Of a stretch of 64,000 bases of DNA, positions 53,448 to 61,546 are shown in pieces. The position numbers were made by a program, and so were the translations under genes. How positions within the stretch are numbered: position 1 is the stretch's first letter; each line of letters starts with the position of its first letter. The notes under the pieces are model-generated. The model was not told where the DNA came from, did no database searches, and was given only the letters and a program-made list of their open reading frames with translations. This DNA is from CAVSUB01 sp963730995 (GTDB lineage: Bacteria > Acidobacteriota > Vicinamibacteria > Vicinamibacterales > 2-12-FULL-66-21), in NCBI GenBank assembly GCA_963730995.1, contig CAVSUB010000001.1, positions 1,364,001 to 1,428,000 on the forward strand, in the 5' to 3' direction.

Positions 53448-54743
53448 GTGCTCGCGCTGTTGGGCCTCGCAACCGTCGTTCTCCTGCTCGTGCTCATCAT
53501 GAGCCGCGTCATGTCGCCTTTCGTGGCGCTCATCATGATCCCTACGGCCGCGGCCATTGCCGGCGGCTTCGGCCTGACGACGGGACAGTTCATTCTCGCC
53601 GGCATCCAACAGATCGCGTCCGTCGCAGCGATGTTCGTCTTCGCGATTCTCTACTTCGGCGTCATGACGGACGCCGGCATGCTGGATCCAATTGTCGATC
53701 GCATCCTCATGGCCGTGGGCACACGGCCGACCCGGATCGTGGTGGGCTCGGCGCTCCTGGCTCTCCTGGTGCACCTTGACGGATCCGGGGCCGTCACGTT
53801 CCTCGTCACCGTGCCCACGATGCTGCCTCTATACGACCGCCTGGGAATGGACCGCCGCATTCTGGCGTGTGTCGCATCCATGGCCGCGGGCGTCAACTTC
53901 CTGCCCTGGACGGGCCCGACGCTGCGGGCATCGGCTGCCCTGCATGTCTCGACGACCGAGTTGTTTCGGCCGATGATTCCCGTACAGGCGGTCGGTCTGG
54001 CCTTCGTCTTCTTCGTCGCGTACCTGCTGGGCGCCCGCGAGGAGCGCCGCCTTGGGCCTTCGAGGAGTGAAGCCATCGCCATCTCGGCGCGCCAGCTGAC
54101 CGACGAGGAACGGCGGCTCCGGCGCCCGCGTCGATTCTGGATCAATGCTGTGCTCACGCTGGTCCTGATGGCCGTGTTGATCTCGGGCGTCGTCGATCCA
54201 GCCGTCCTCTTCATGCTGGGCACGGCAGTCGCGTTGATCGTGAACTACGGCTCACCGGAGCTGCAGCGCGGCCGTGTAGAAGCCCATGCCAGGGCCGCCG
54301 TGATGATGGCCGCAATCCTCCTCGCCGCCGGCGCCTTCACGGGGATCATGACGGGCTCGGGCATGCTCAAGGCGATGGCGCAGTCGGTGGCCCACGCGGT
54401 GCCCGCCTCGATGGCGACCCACATGCCGTTCGTGCTCGGTCTCATCTCGATGCCCCTCAGCCTCCTCTTCGATCCGGATTCGTTCTATCTCGGCGCGCTG
54501 CCCGTCATTGCGGAAGTCGGCCGGACTCTCGGTGTCCCGCCGATTCAATTTGGCCAGGCGGCCCTTCTCGGGCAGATGACGACAGGTTTCCCGGTGAGCC
54601 CGCTCACGCCGGCAACCTTCCTCGTCGTGGGCCTGACGGGCATCGAGCTCGGCGATCATCAACGCTTCACGGCTCCGTTTCTGTTCGCGGCCTCCGTGCT
54701 GATGACGATTGCGTCGGTGGCTCTAGGAGTCTTCCCTCTGTGA
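53448..54743 (+). CDS. CitMHS family citrate-type proton symporter
   Basis: The 431-residue protein has about 12 membrane helices, starts with GTG at 53448 and carries typical CitMHS strings (SPFVALIMIPTAAAIAGGF, IASVAAMFVFAILYFGVMTD, AGMLDPIVDRILMAVG, HLDGSGAVTFLVTVPTMLPL). The family imports citrate complexed with divalent metal, coupled to protons. In this operon a different carboxylate, such as a terpenoid or acyl acid, is possible. The last codons overlap the AtuA start as GTGA, so they are co-translated. Confidence 0.88.
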   Translation: MLALLGLATVVLLLVLIMSRVMSPFVALIMIPTAAAIAGGFGLTTGQFILAGIQQIASVAAMFVFAILYFGVMTDAGMLDPIVDRILMAVGTRPTRIVVGSALLALLVHLDGSGAVTFLVTVPTMLPLYDRLGMDRRILACVASMAAGVNFLPWTGPTLRASAALHVSTTELFRPMIPVQAVGLAFVFFVAYLLGAREERRLGPSRSEAIAISARQLTDEERRLRRPRRFWINAVLTLVLMAVLISGVVDPAVLFMLGTAVALIVNYGSPELQRGRVEAHARAAVMMAAILLAAGAFTGIMTGSGMLKAMAQSVAHAVPASMATHMPFVLGLISMPLSLLFDPDSFYLGALPVIAEVGRTLGVPPIQFGQAALLGQMTTGFPVSPLTPATFLVVGLTGIELGDHQRFTAPFLFAASVLMTIASVALGVFPL

Positions 54744-56086
54744 AGGACGCGAAGGTGGTTCGGATCGGCAGCGGGGCCGGGTTCTCGGGCGATCGCATCG
54801 ACCCGGCGATCGAGCTCGCGACACAGGACGCGCTGGACTACCTCGTCTTCGAGTGCCTGGCCGAACGCACCATCGCCATCGCGCAGCAGGCCAGGGCCAG
54901 GGACCCGCGAACCGGCTTCGATCCGATGCTCGCCGAACGCATGCTGGCGGTGCTGCCGGCATGTGTCGAACGCAAGATTCGGATCATCACCAACATGGGA
55001 GCCGCCAACCCGAGCGCGGCTGCGGGAGTCATCAAAGACGTCGCCCGAGATCTGGGAATTCACGGCCTGTCGATCGCGACAGTGACCGGCGATGACGTGC
55101 TCGATCTGGTCAGACAGCGCAACTGCGTGATCGCCGAAACAGGGAAGCCGATCGCGGCGATCGAAAACAGACTGGTCTCGGCCAACGCATACATCGGGGC
55201 GGAGCCCATCGTCGAAGCGCTGGCCGCCGGGGCAGACGTCGTAATTACGGGGAGGGCGGCCGATCCGTCGCTCTTCGTCGCGCCGCTCGCTCACGAGTTC
55301 GGCTGGCCGCTGAATCTATGGTACGAGCTCGGCCGCGCGACGCTCGTAGGGCACCTGCTCGAGTGTGCCGGTCAGATTACCGGCGGATACTTTGCCGATC
55401 CGGGCAGCAAGGAGGTCGGGGATCTGAGTCGTCTGGGTTTCCCCATTGCGGAGGTGCCCGCGCAGGGACCGTTCATCATCACGAAGGTGCCAGGCTCTGG
55501 AGGCTGCGTCACCACCGCGACGTGCAAGGAGCAGCTGCTCTACGAGATCCATGATCCATCCGCGTATTTGACGCCCGACACGAGAGCGGACTTCAGCCGC
55601 GTCCGGATCACGGACGCCGGACCAGACCGGGTCGCCGTGGATGGAGCGACCGGCTGGCCGCGGCCCGAGTCACTGAAAGTGTCGGTGGGCTGTCTCGACG
55701 GGTACATCGGCGAGGGTCAGATCTCATATGCCGGCGCCGGTGCCGTCGACCGCGCCCGCCTTGCCGGATCCATCGTCGCCGAACGGCTGCGACGGATGGG
55801 GGTTCCGGCGGGCGACATCCGAACCGACCTGATTGGTGTCGATGCACTGCATGGCGCGCGAATCTCGGGGCACGGCAGCCCCTACGAGGTCCGGCTTCGA
55901 GTCGCGGCGCGGACGCCGACGATCGCGGGTGCCAGACGAATCGGTTCGGAAGTCGAGGCTTTGTACACGAACGGACCTGCCGGGGGCGGCGGCGCGACGT
56001 CCGCCACGCGCGAAGTGCTCTCGATGTCGTCCACGTTCGTCCCGCGCGAGCTCGTCCCGTGCGCAGTCCGCTGCGAGGTGCTCTGA
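54740..56086 (+). CDS. atuA: AtuA family (DUF1446) protein, acyclic terpene utilisation
   Basis: The 448-residue protein begins at GTG 54740. It shows the DUF1446 pattern: VRIGSGAGFSGDRIDPAIEL, DYLVFECLAERTIA, RIITNMGAANPSAAAGVI, VITGRAADPSLFVAPL and GFPIAEVPAQGPFIITKVPG. AtuA is required for growth on citronellol and geraniol in Pseudomonas; its precise reaction is unsettled. Here it lies between a carboxylate transporter and a small partner protein, which supports a catabolic unit. The rest of the atu pathway (acyl-CoA carboxylase and so on) is not in the window. Confidence 0.88.
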   Translation: MKDAKVVRIGSGAGFSGDRIDPAIELATQDALDYLVFECLAERTIAIAQQARARDPRTGFDPMLAERMLAVLPACVERKIRIITNMGAANPSAAAGVIKDVARDLGIHGLSIATVTGDDVLDLVRQRNCVIAETGKPIAAIENRLVSANAYIGAEPIVEALAAGADVVITGRAADPSLFVAPLAHEFGWPLNLWYELGRATLVGHLLECAGQITGGYFADPGSKEVGDLSRLGFPIAEVPAQGPFIITKVPGSGGCVTTATCKEQLLYEIHDPSAYLTPDTRADFSRVRITDAGPDRVAVDGATGWPRPESLKVSVGCLDGYIGEGQISYAGAGAVDRARLAGSIVAERLRRMGVPAGDIRTDLIGVDALHGARISGHGSPYEVRLRVAARTPTIAGARRIGSEVEALYTNGPAGGGGATSATREVLSMSSTFVPRELVPCAVRCEVL

Positions 56087-56087
56087 C

Positions 56088-56414
56088 ATGAAGCTGCGGG
56101 CGATCAGCCATTCGCGAACAGGAGACAAAGGCGACAGCCTCAACATCTCGCTGATCGCGTTCGACGAGCGGCACTATCCGATACTGGTTCGTCACGTGAC
56201 GGCAGGCCGGGTCGGCGCACACTTCGGCGATCTGTTCGACGGCGAGGTCGTCCGCTACGAGATGCCGACCATCGGCGCGCTCAATTTCGTCCTGCGCGGC
56301 AGGATCGGTGGCGGCGTCACCCGCACGCTCGCGCTCGACGTGCACGGCAAGTCGTTGAGCTCCGCTTTGCTGGAGATGGAGATTCCGGATGAAGACGGCA
56401 ACGACCAACCGTAA
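56088..56414 (+). CDS. Small AtuA-associated protein
   Basis: The 108-residue protein starts one base after the AtuA stop. KLRAISHSRTGDKGDSLNIS and VGAHFGDLFDGEVVRYEMPT match the domain that is C-terminal in many AtuA proteins and a separate gene in others. Despite a ferredoxin-like-fold name in databases, no Fe-S cysteines are present. It probably forms one functional unit with AtuA. Its end overlaps the ATG of the hydrolase by 26 bases. Confidence 0.85.
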   Translation: MKLRAISHSRTGDKGDSLNISLIAFDERHYPILVRHVTAGRVGAHFGDLFDGEVVRYEMPTIGALNFVLRGRIGGGVTRTLALDVHGKSLSSALLEMEIPDEDGNDQP

Positions 56415-58526
56415 CGCCACTCGACTGGGGAGATGTCGTGTGGGGACTCCGATCACCCCGTCTCTCCTGACCTTTGCGCTCTCCATCCTCTCCGCGGCGG
56501 CCGTCCACGCGCAGGTCACGCGGCTGGAGATCGCCTCCCGCGAACCGTTCAAGGGCAGCCAGGCAGTCGGCGAAGCCGGACCCTACGAGATCATTCGAGG
56601 GAAGATCCACGGCGAAGTAGACCCCGGCGATCCGCATAACACGATCATTCAGGATCTGGAGCTCGCGCCGCGCAACGCGCGCGGCAGGGTCGAGTACGTT
56701 GCTACGTTTGCGCTGGCCAAGCCGGTGGATCCCGCTCGGGCGTCCGGCACCCTCGTTTATCAAGTCGTCAATCGTGGTAACGGCGAACCAACGGCGAGTG
56801 CGGAGGGGCACATCTCCCTCGTCAGCGGCTGGCAGGGCGACGTTGCCCCGACCGCGTCAAACCAGACCATCGTCGTCCCCATCGCGAGGAATCGGGATGG
56901 ATCGGCCCTCACCGGTCCTGTCATAGCGCGCTTCTACAATGTGGCGGCCGGCACGAACACCGTCCCTATTCGTTTGAGCTCGATGGGAAACGCGCCGGCT
57001 CCCTACCCGCCTGCCGATCTCGAACAGCTGACGGCCAGTTTGACAATGCACGCCTCGGAGAGCTCGACGGGCCTCAAGGGAGGGTCCGCAGCCGTGCCGC
57101 GGCAAGCGTGGGCCTTTGCGGATTGCCGGAGCACCCCGTTCCCCGGCACAGCGGATCCCACCCAGTTGTGCCTCAAGGACGGCTTCGACCCGTCGAAGCT
57201 GTACGAGTTGGTCTACACGGCAAAGGATCCACTCGTGCTGGGGATCGGACTGGCCGCAGACGCGCGACATCGTGTCGTTCTTCCGCCGTTCCGCGACAGA
57301 TGCCTCCGGCACGGCAAACCCGATCGCAGGCGTGGTTTCGCATGCGATTGCCGTCGGGGACTCGCAGTCGGGCAATTTCATCAAGACGTTCGTTCACCTC
57401 GGTTTCAATCAGGACCTCTCGCAGCACATCGTGTGGGACGGCGTGTTTCCGCGCATTGCCGCGAGGCAGACGCCGATCAATTTTCGATTCGCGCTGCCGG
57501 GCGGCGCCGGCACGCTGTACGAGCCTGGCAGCGAGCCGATCGTCTGGTGGGGTCACGTATCAGGACAAGGTCCGCGGTCGACACGCCGCAAGCCTTCTCG
57601 ATCGGTGCGCGGCCAGCCACACCTGCCCGAAGGTCATCGAGGCATTCGGAGCGTCGGAGTTCTGGGGTCTCAGAATGTCGCCCGGATTGATTGGCACGGA
57701 CGCTGCGCACGACATCCCGCTCCCCGAGAACGTCCGGCGTTACTACTATCCGGGAACAACGCACGGTGGCGGGCGCGGAGGCTTTCAAGTGGACGCCGCG
57801 TCGACAGGGTTCGGCGGCTGCACGCTTGCCGCAAATCCGAACCCGGAAGCCGACACGACTCGCGCGCTGACAGCGGCACTGATCGAGTGGGTCGTCAAAG
57901 GCACTCCCCCTCCGCCGAGTCGCTATCCACGGCTGGACAGAGGCGAGCTGGTTGCTGCGACGAAGGCGGCCCTCGGATTTCCGGATTTGCCAGGCCTCCG
58001 CTTCAAGGATTCGCCCGTCAATCCGGTTCTCGACTACGACTTCGGCCCCCTGTTCGTCGCGAATGACATGACAGGCGTCATCAGCCTCCAACCGCCGCGG
58101 ATCAGGCGCGTCATCCCGACCTACGTTCCGAAGGTGAATGCCGACGGCAACGAGACCGCCGGCGTGCCATCGGTTCTGCACCAGGCGCCGCTCGGGACCT
58201 ATCTCGGTTGGAATCTGACGGCAGGAGGGTTTTTCGCCGGACAGGGTTGCGGTTTCGCCGGCGGATACGTGGCGTTCGCGAAGACGGTGGCCGAGCGGGC
58301 GTCCACTCACGATCCGCGCCTCTCGGTCGAGGAGCGCTATGGCACCCTCGAGGGATACGTCTGCGTCGTCGAGCACGCCGCCAGTCAGGCTGTCGGCCAG
58401 CGATTTCTGCTGAAAGACGACGCCAATCGGTTGGTCCGCGAGGCCCGAGCAAGCGGTGTGCTTCCGGCAGAGGCGGAGAGCACTGAAGCTGACCGCGAAA
58501 TCGGAAGGAGGCTTTGTTCCCGGTGA
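56389..58526 (+). pseudogene. Secreted alpha/beta hydrolase-domain protein with two +1 frameshifts
   Basis: Once repaired this is one 711-residue exported protein: signal peptide (TFALSILSAAAVHAQ), an N-terminal beta-rich part (LEIASREPFKGSQAVGEAGP), then VLGIGLAA | TRDIVSFFRRSATDASGT, nucleophile elbow VGDSQSGNFIK, HIVWDGVFPRIAAR, and YYYPGTTHGGGRGGF with the likely catalytic His. Dropping G at 57259 (GCA [G] ACG) and G at 57557 (CAC [G] TAT) joins three frames without losing a residue. The C-terminal half to 58526 is intact. It looks like the large alpha/beta-hydrolase-domain proteins of unknown substrate; esterase activity is inferred. It ends the CitMHS-AtuA operon. Confidence 0.82.
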
Positions 58527-58539
58527 GAACCCGAGGCGT

Positions 58540-58561
58540 GGCGGGGCTTGAAAGCCCCGCC
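58540..58561. terminator. Perfect hairpin at convergent gene ends
   Basis: GGCGGGGCTT and AAGCCCCGCC form a perfect 10-pair stem with a two-base loop, preceded by GTG and followed by CTAC. It lies between the convergent hydrolase (stop 58526) and M56 gene, whose TAG stop (58562-58564 on the minus strand) overlaps the hairpin's last base and its CTAC flank. It probably ends transcription from both sides, though no long U-tract is present. Confidence 0.65.
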
Positions 58562-60919
58562 CTACTTCATCCCGCCGTTGGCCAGCGCCCTGATCATGTC
58601 CAGCGGCAGCCGGGTTCCCGCCCGATCGTTCGCACGCCGGATCTTGTCGGGCGTGACGCCATGGTCTTTGAGGCTGACGAGATCCTCGAGGTCGAGCTTA
58701 TCGTAGCCGAGTGTTTTCAGCTCGCTGACGAAGCTCGGCGTCACACCGTGATCGCGCAGCCGCAGCAGCGTCTCCAGCGGCAGGTTGCGATAGCCGAGCG
58801 ATGCGAGCTCGCGCACGAAGTCGGTGGACACTCCGTGATCCTTCGCTTTCACGAGCTCCTCCACCGTCAGCGTCTGACCGAGATCACGAAGCTCACGAGC
58901 GAAGGTCGATCCGACGCCGTGGTCGCGCATGCGAATCAGCTCCTCGAGCGTCAGCTTGCGCTGGCTGAGCGTCGTCATCTCGCGAACGTAGTCAGGATTC
59001 ACCCCGTGGTCGCGCGCAGTCACGAGCTGGTCCACGGTTGCGGATCCGAAGCCGAGGTCTCGGAATTCGCGAATGTACTCGCCGTTCACGCCATGATCGC
59101 GAATGCGCTGCAGCTCGTCGGCCGAAAGGTTCTTGACGTTCTGGGCCGAGAGCTCGCCGATGAAGTCCGGTGTCACGCCGTGATCCCGCAGCCTGATCAA
59201 CGTGTCTATCGAACCCAGGCGATAGCCTGCGGCACCCATCTCGCGCAGATAGTCAAAGTGGGCGCCGTGGTCCCCCGCGCGAACCAGCTGGGAGATCGAG
59301 GGCCGTGAGTAGCCCTGTTTGGTGAGCTCGTCGAGGAACGCGAAGCCGATGTCACCTCGCGCAAGCGAGTACCGTTCGGCGTCAGTCGGCCGGCCATAGC
59401 CCCGTTTCTCGAGCTCCGGGCCGAATCCCGTGTTGGGGCTGAAGTAGAACACGCCGCCGGCGACACCGTCCCTCGCGGTGCCCTCGAAGGCGAACGTCCC
59501 TGCGTCGCGCCGGATGCTGAACTTGACGGGCCCGCTGGCGCTCGCGAGCTGGGCGGACGAGGTGCCCTCGAGTCGGTCGACTGGAATTGAGAACCCCGAG
59601 CTCCAATCGCCGTCCGTCAGTCGAAGGTGAACGGTGCCGGTTTTTGGACTCTGCCGGATCTCCCAGGTGCCATGGAAGGTCGATTGCTGAATCCCGTCCG
59701 AACCTTCCGTGCGATTCGAAACTCCCCGTGTTCTTCTTGACGCTGCCGAAGGCGGCGCTTGCCGAGCGGATTCGGTGCTCGCGTGGGCAACAGCAGAAGT
59801 GTCCGGCGGGAGGGCAACGTTCGTATCTGGCGGCAGCGCGGCAGTCGCATTCACAAGGACAGCGTCCGCGCTGGCGAGCGGCACCACGAGAGCAGCCGCC
59901 ACCGCCAGACTCGCGAGGCGGGCCCGAATGCCTGGAACCACACGGCTCCGGCCGGTGTCCATGACCGCGAGCATCCGTCCTTCGAGTTGCCGGGGTCGTG
60001 CCATGGTGACGACGAGCGCCGGGGCGCGGCCGCCTCCGAGCGTATGCGCCAGCTCCAGCAGATGCCCCGCGTAGTCCCGTGCGCTGGTGCCGGCCGTCAA
60101 CACGAGATCGTCACAGGCCAACTCACGCTCGATACGAAGCCGGCGCGCGATCCACCACACGCCCGGGTGGGGCCAATAGGCTGCGCACGCCATCGCCCCG
60201 AGCGTCTGGGTCAGGCAGTCGCGCCGGCTGACGTGAGCGAGCTCGTGCAGCACAACGGCCCGGCGGCGATCGTCGTCCCATGTGTCAGCGATGGCCGGAA
60301 GCAGGATGGCCGGCGATCGCAACCCGAAGACCATCGGCATCGTGTGCTGCCGGCTCCGCAACAGACGCACGGGATGCTCGATGCGGAGGCTGCGCCGGCA
60401 CTCGTCGAGCATCTGCCTCCATCCGCCGTCAACGATCTCGGTTGCCTGCGTGGCGAGGCGTCGTACGGACAGCTGCTCCGCCGCCAGATATGTCAGGAGC
60501 ACAAGGGCTCCCCACGCGTAGAGCACGACGAGAGCCGTGGGCCATGACATCGACGGCTTCTCCTGCACGGGTGGCGCATGGGTCGCCGGCGCGGCCGACG
60601 CGCTTGGAGAATCGACGGCGGAAGAGCGGACAATCGAATCCGGTGCTCCCGGACTCGGATCGACGTCCCCATTTGCGGGCGCGACGCTCAGACTCCTCGA
60701 AACAGGAAGGGCGACCTCCCAGGTCGGAAGGAGTGCCGAGAGCAGCGGCAGGACCAGCAGGCCGATCACGACGATGGACCACGAGAGGTGGCGCGCGGCG
60801 GCCGACGACCGGGCGCCGATCAGCCACTGAACGACGAGGGCCGCGCCGACGAGCATCGACGCTTTGACGAGAAGCTGGAGCCCCATCCAGACGGCGCCAT
60901 TGCCGAAAACATCGCTCAT
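58562..60919 (-). CDS. M56 (BlaR1-type) metallopeptidase with nine-fold C-terminal repeat
   Basis: The 785-residue protein has N-terminal membrane helices (LLVKASMLVGAALVVQWL, LSWSIVVIGLLVLPLLSALL) and the gluzincin zinc motif in VVLHELAHVSRRDCL, followed by the region ELACDDLVL. A fourth helix (ASLAVAAALVVPLASADAVL) leads to an exported region. That ends in about nine repeats of 27-29 residues (consensus L-x2-L-[RK]-D-H-G-V-x3-[FY]-x2-E-[LM]-x2-L-G) from about residue 525 to the end. BlaR1-like proteins sense a signal outside and cleave the paired BlaI repressor inside. Its ATG overlaps the BlaI stop (ATGA). Confidence 0.88.
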   Translation of the reverse strand: MSDVFGNGAVWMGLQLLVKASMLVGAALVVQWLIGARSSAAARHLSWSIVVIGLLVLPLLSALLPTWEVALPVSRSLSVAPANGDVDPSPGAPDSIVRSSAVDSPSASAAPATHAPPVQEKPSMSWPTALVVLYAWGALVLLTYLAAEQLSVRRLATQATEIVDGGWRQMLDECRRSLRIEHPVRLLRSRQHTMPMVFGLRSPAILLPAIADTWDDDRRRAVVLHELAHVSRRDCLTQTLGAMACAAYWPHPGVWWIARRLRIERELACDDLVLTAGTSARDYAGHLLELAHTLGGGRAPALVVTMARPRQLEGRMLAVMDTGRSRVVPGIRARLASLAVAAALVVPLASADAVLVNATAALPPDTNVALPPDTSAVAHASTESARQAPPSAASRRTRGVSNRTEGSDGIQQSTFHGTWEIRQSPKTGTVHLRLTDGDWSSGFSIPVDRLEGTSSAQLASASGPVKFSIRRDAGTFAFEGTARDGVAGGVFYFSPNTGFGPELEKRGYGRPTDAERYSLARGDIGFAFLDELTKQGYSRPSISQLVRAGDHGAHFDYLREMGAAGYRLGSIDTLIRLRDHGVTPDFIGELSAQNVKNLSADELQRIRDHGVNGEYIREFRDLGFGSATVDQLVTARDHGVNPDYVREMTTLSQRKLTLEELIRMRDHGVGSTFARELRDLGQTLTVEELVKAKDHGVSTDFVRELASLGYRNLPLETLLRLRDHGVTPSFVSELKTLGYDKLDLEDLVSLKDHGVTPDKIRRANDRAGTRLPLDMIRALANGGMK

Positions 60920-61311
60920 CGCTTGTCTCCATCGTCGCGTCCGCGCTTCAACAGGGTCGATAGCCGGCGGTATTCGGCGTCGGTGAGAGGCTCGCCTGCA
61001 ATGTCCAGGAGCGCTGCCATGGCCGACCCTCGGGAATTGTCGAAGAACGTGCGAACGAGCTGTCTCAAGGCCGAGCGGCTGGCTTCTTCGGGCTTCGCCG
61101 CCGGGAAGTAAACGTATCGCGGACCGTCGTACTCGCGGGCGAGCAGGCCTCGCTCGATCATGATGTCCAGCAGCTTGCGAACGCTGGACGGGCTGGACGC
61201 GTCAGGCAGCTCGGAGCGGATGTCCTCGACTGTTGCGCGGCGGCGGCGGTAGAGGATCTCCATTATCTGGCTCTCGCGACGCGTCAAATCGATGTGGGCA
61301 AGCTTTGTCAT
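60916..61311 (-). CDS. BlaI/MecI/CopY family transcriptional repressor
   Basis: The 131-residue winged-helix protein (LTRRESQIMEILYRRRRATV, SSPSSVRKLLDIMIERGLLA, YVYFPAAKPEEASRSALRQL) is typical of penicillinase repressors, which dimerise on palindromic operators and are inactivated by proteolysis through the M56 partner. The ATG at 61311 gives the family-length N terminus; the frame to 61383 would run through the operator. Twin palindromes just upstream are probable autoregulatory sites. The genes it controls besides itself and the peptidase cannot be told from this window. Confidence 0.93.
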   Translation of the reverse strand: MTKLAHIDLTRRESQIMEILYRRRRATVEDIRSELPDASSPSSVRKLLDIMIERGLLAREYDGPRYVYFPAAKPEEASRSALRQLVRTFFDNSRGSAMAALLDIAGEPLTDAEYRRLSTLLKRGRDDGDKR

Positions 61312-61331
61312 GTTGGATTCAAACCGGCGCA

Positions 61332-61364
61332 GCGAATTTTTTCGCCCTCGGCGAATATATTCGC
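61332..61364. promoter_or_regulatory. Twin palindromic operators for the BlaI-type repressor
   Basis: GCGAATTTTTTCGC (61332-61345) and the perfect palindrome GCGAATATATTCGC (61351-61364) share the half-site GCGAA/TTCGC and are 19 bases apart centre to centre, about two helical turns. They start 21 bases upstream of the BlaI start codon. This is the expected layout for a pair of repressor dimers covering the promoter. Confidence 0.75.
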
Positions 61365-61473
61365 GCTCGCCGCCGGATGTCAATACGTGAGAACCCTGGT
61401 GGATGTTCGCTGTTTACCGAAGCTCGGCTTGCCGTCCGACGCGGTTGGTGTGTCGGCAGAATCTGCGCGCCGC

Positions 61474-61497
61474 GGGGTCAGACCTAGGTCTGACCCC
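61474..61497. repeat. Perfect 24-bp palindrome built on GGGGTCAGACCT
   Basis: GGGGTCAGACCT is followed immediately by its reverse complement AGGTCTGACCCC, with no spacer. It lies between the end of the flavoprotein gene and the BlaI operators, and its right end runs into a 28-bp tandem duplication. It could be a REP-like element or a fold at the transcript 3' end. Confidence 0.85.
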
Positions 61498-61546
61498 AGT
61501 CCTAGGCGGGCGCCAGGGTGACCCCAGTCCTATGCGGGCGCCAGGG
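61491..61546. repeat. 28-bp tandem duplication across a gene's 3' end
   Basis: Two adjacent 28-base units (61491-61518 and 61519-61546), beginning TGACCCCAGTCCTA and ending GCGGGCGCCAGGG, differ at one base (G or T). The right unit contains the last codons and TAG stop of the leftward flavoprotein gene; the left unit repeats that end outside the gene. Confidence 0.9.

Noticed and set aside
24663..57557. Programmed +1 ribosomal frameshifting as the main explanation of the eight breaks
   Set aside because: There is no shared slippery codon, stop codon at the shift, or downstream structure, and the genes have unrelated functions. Sequencing error or decay is more economical.
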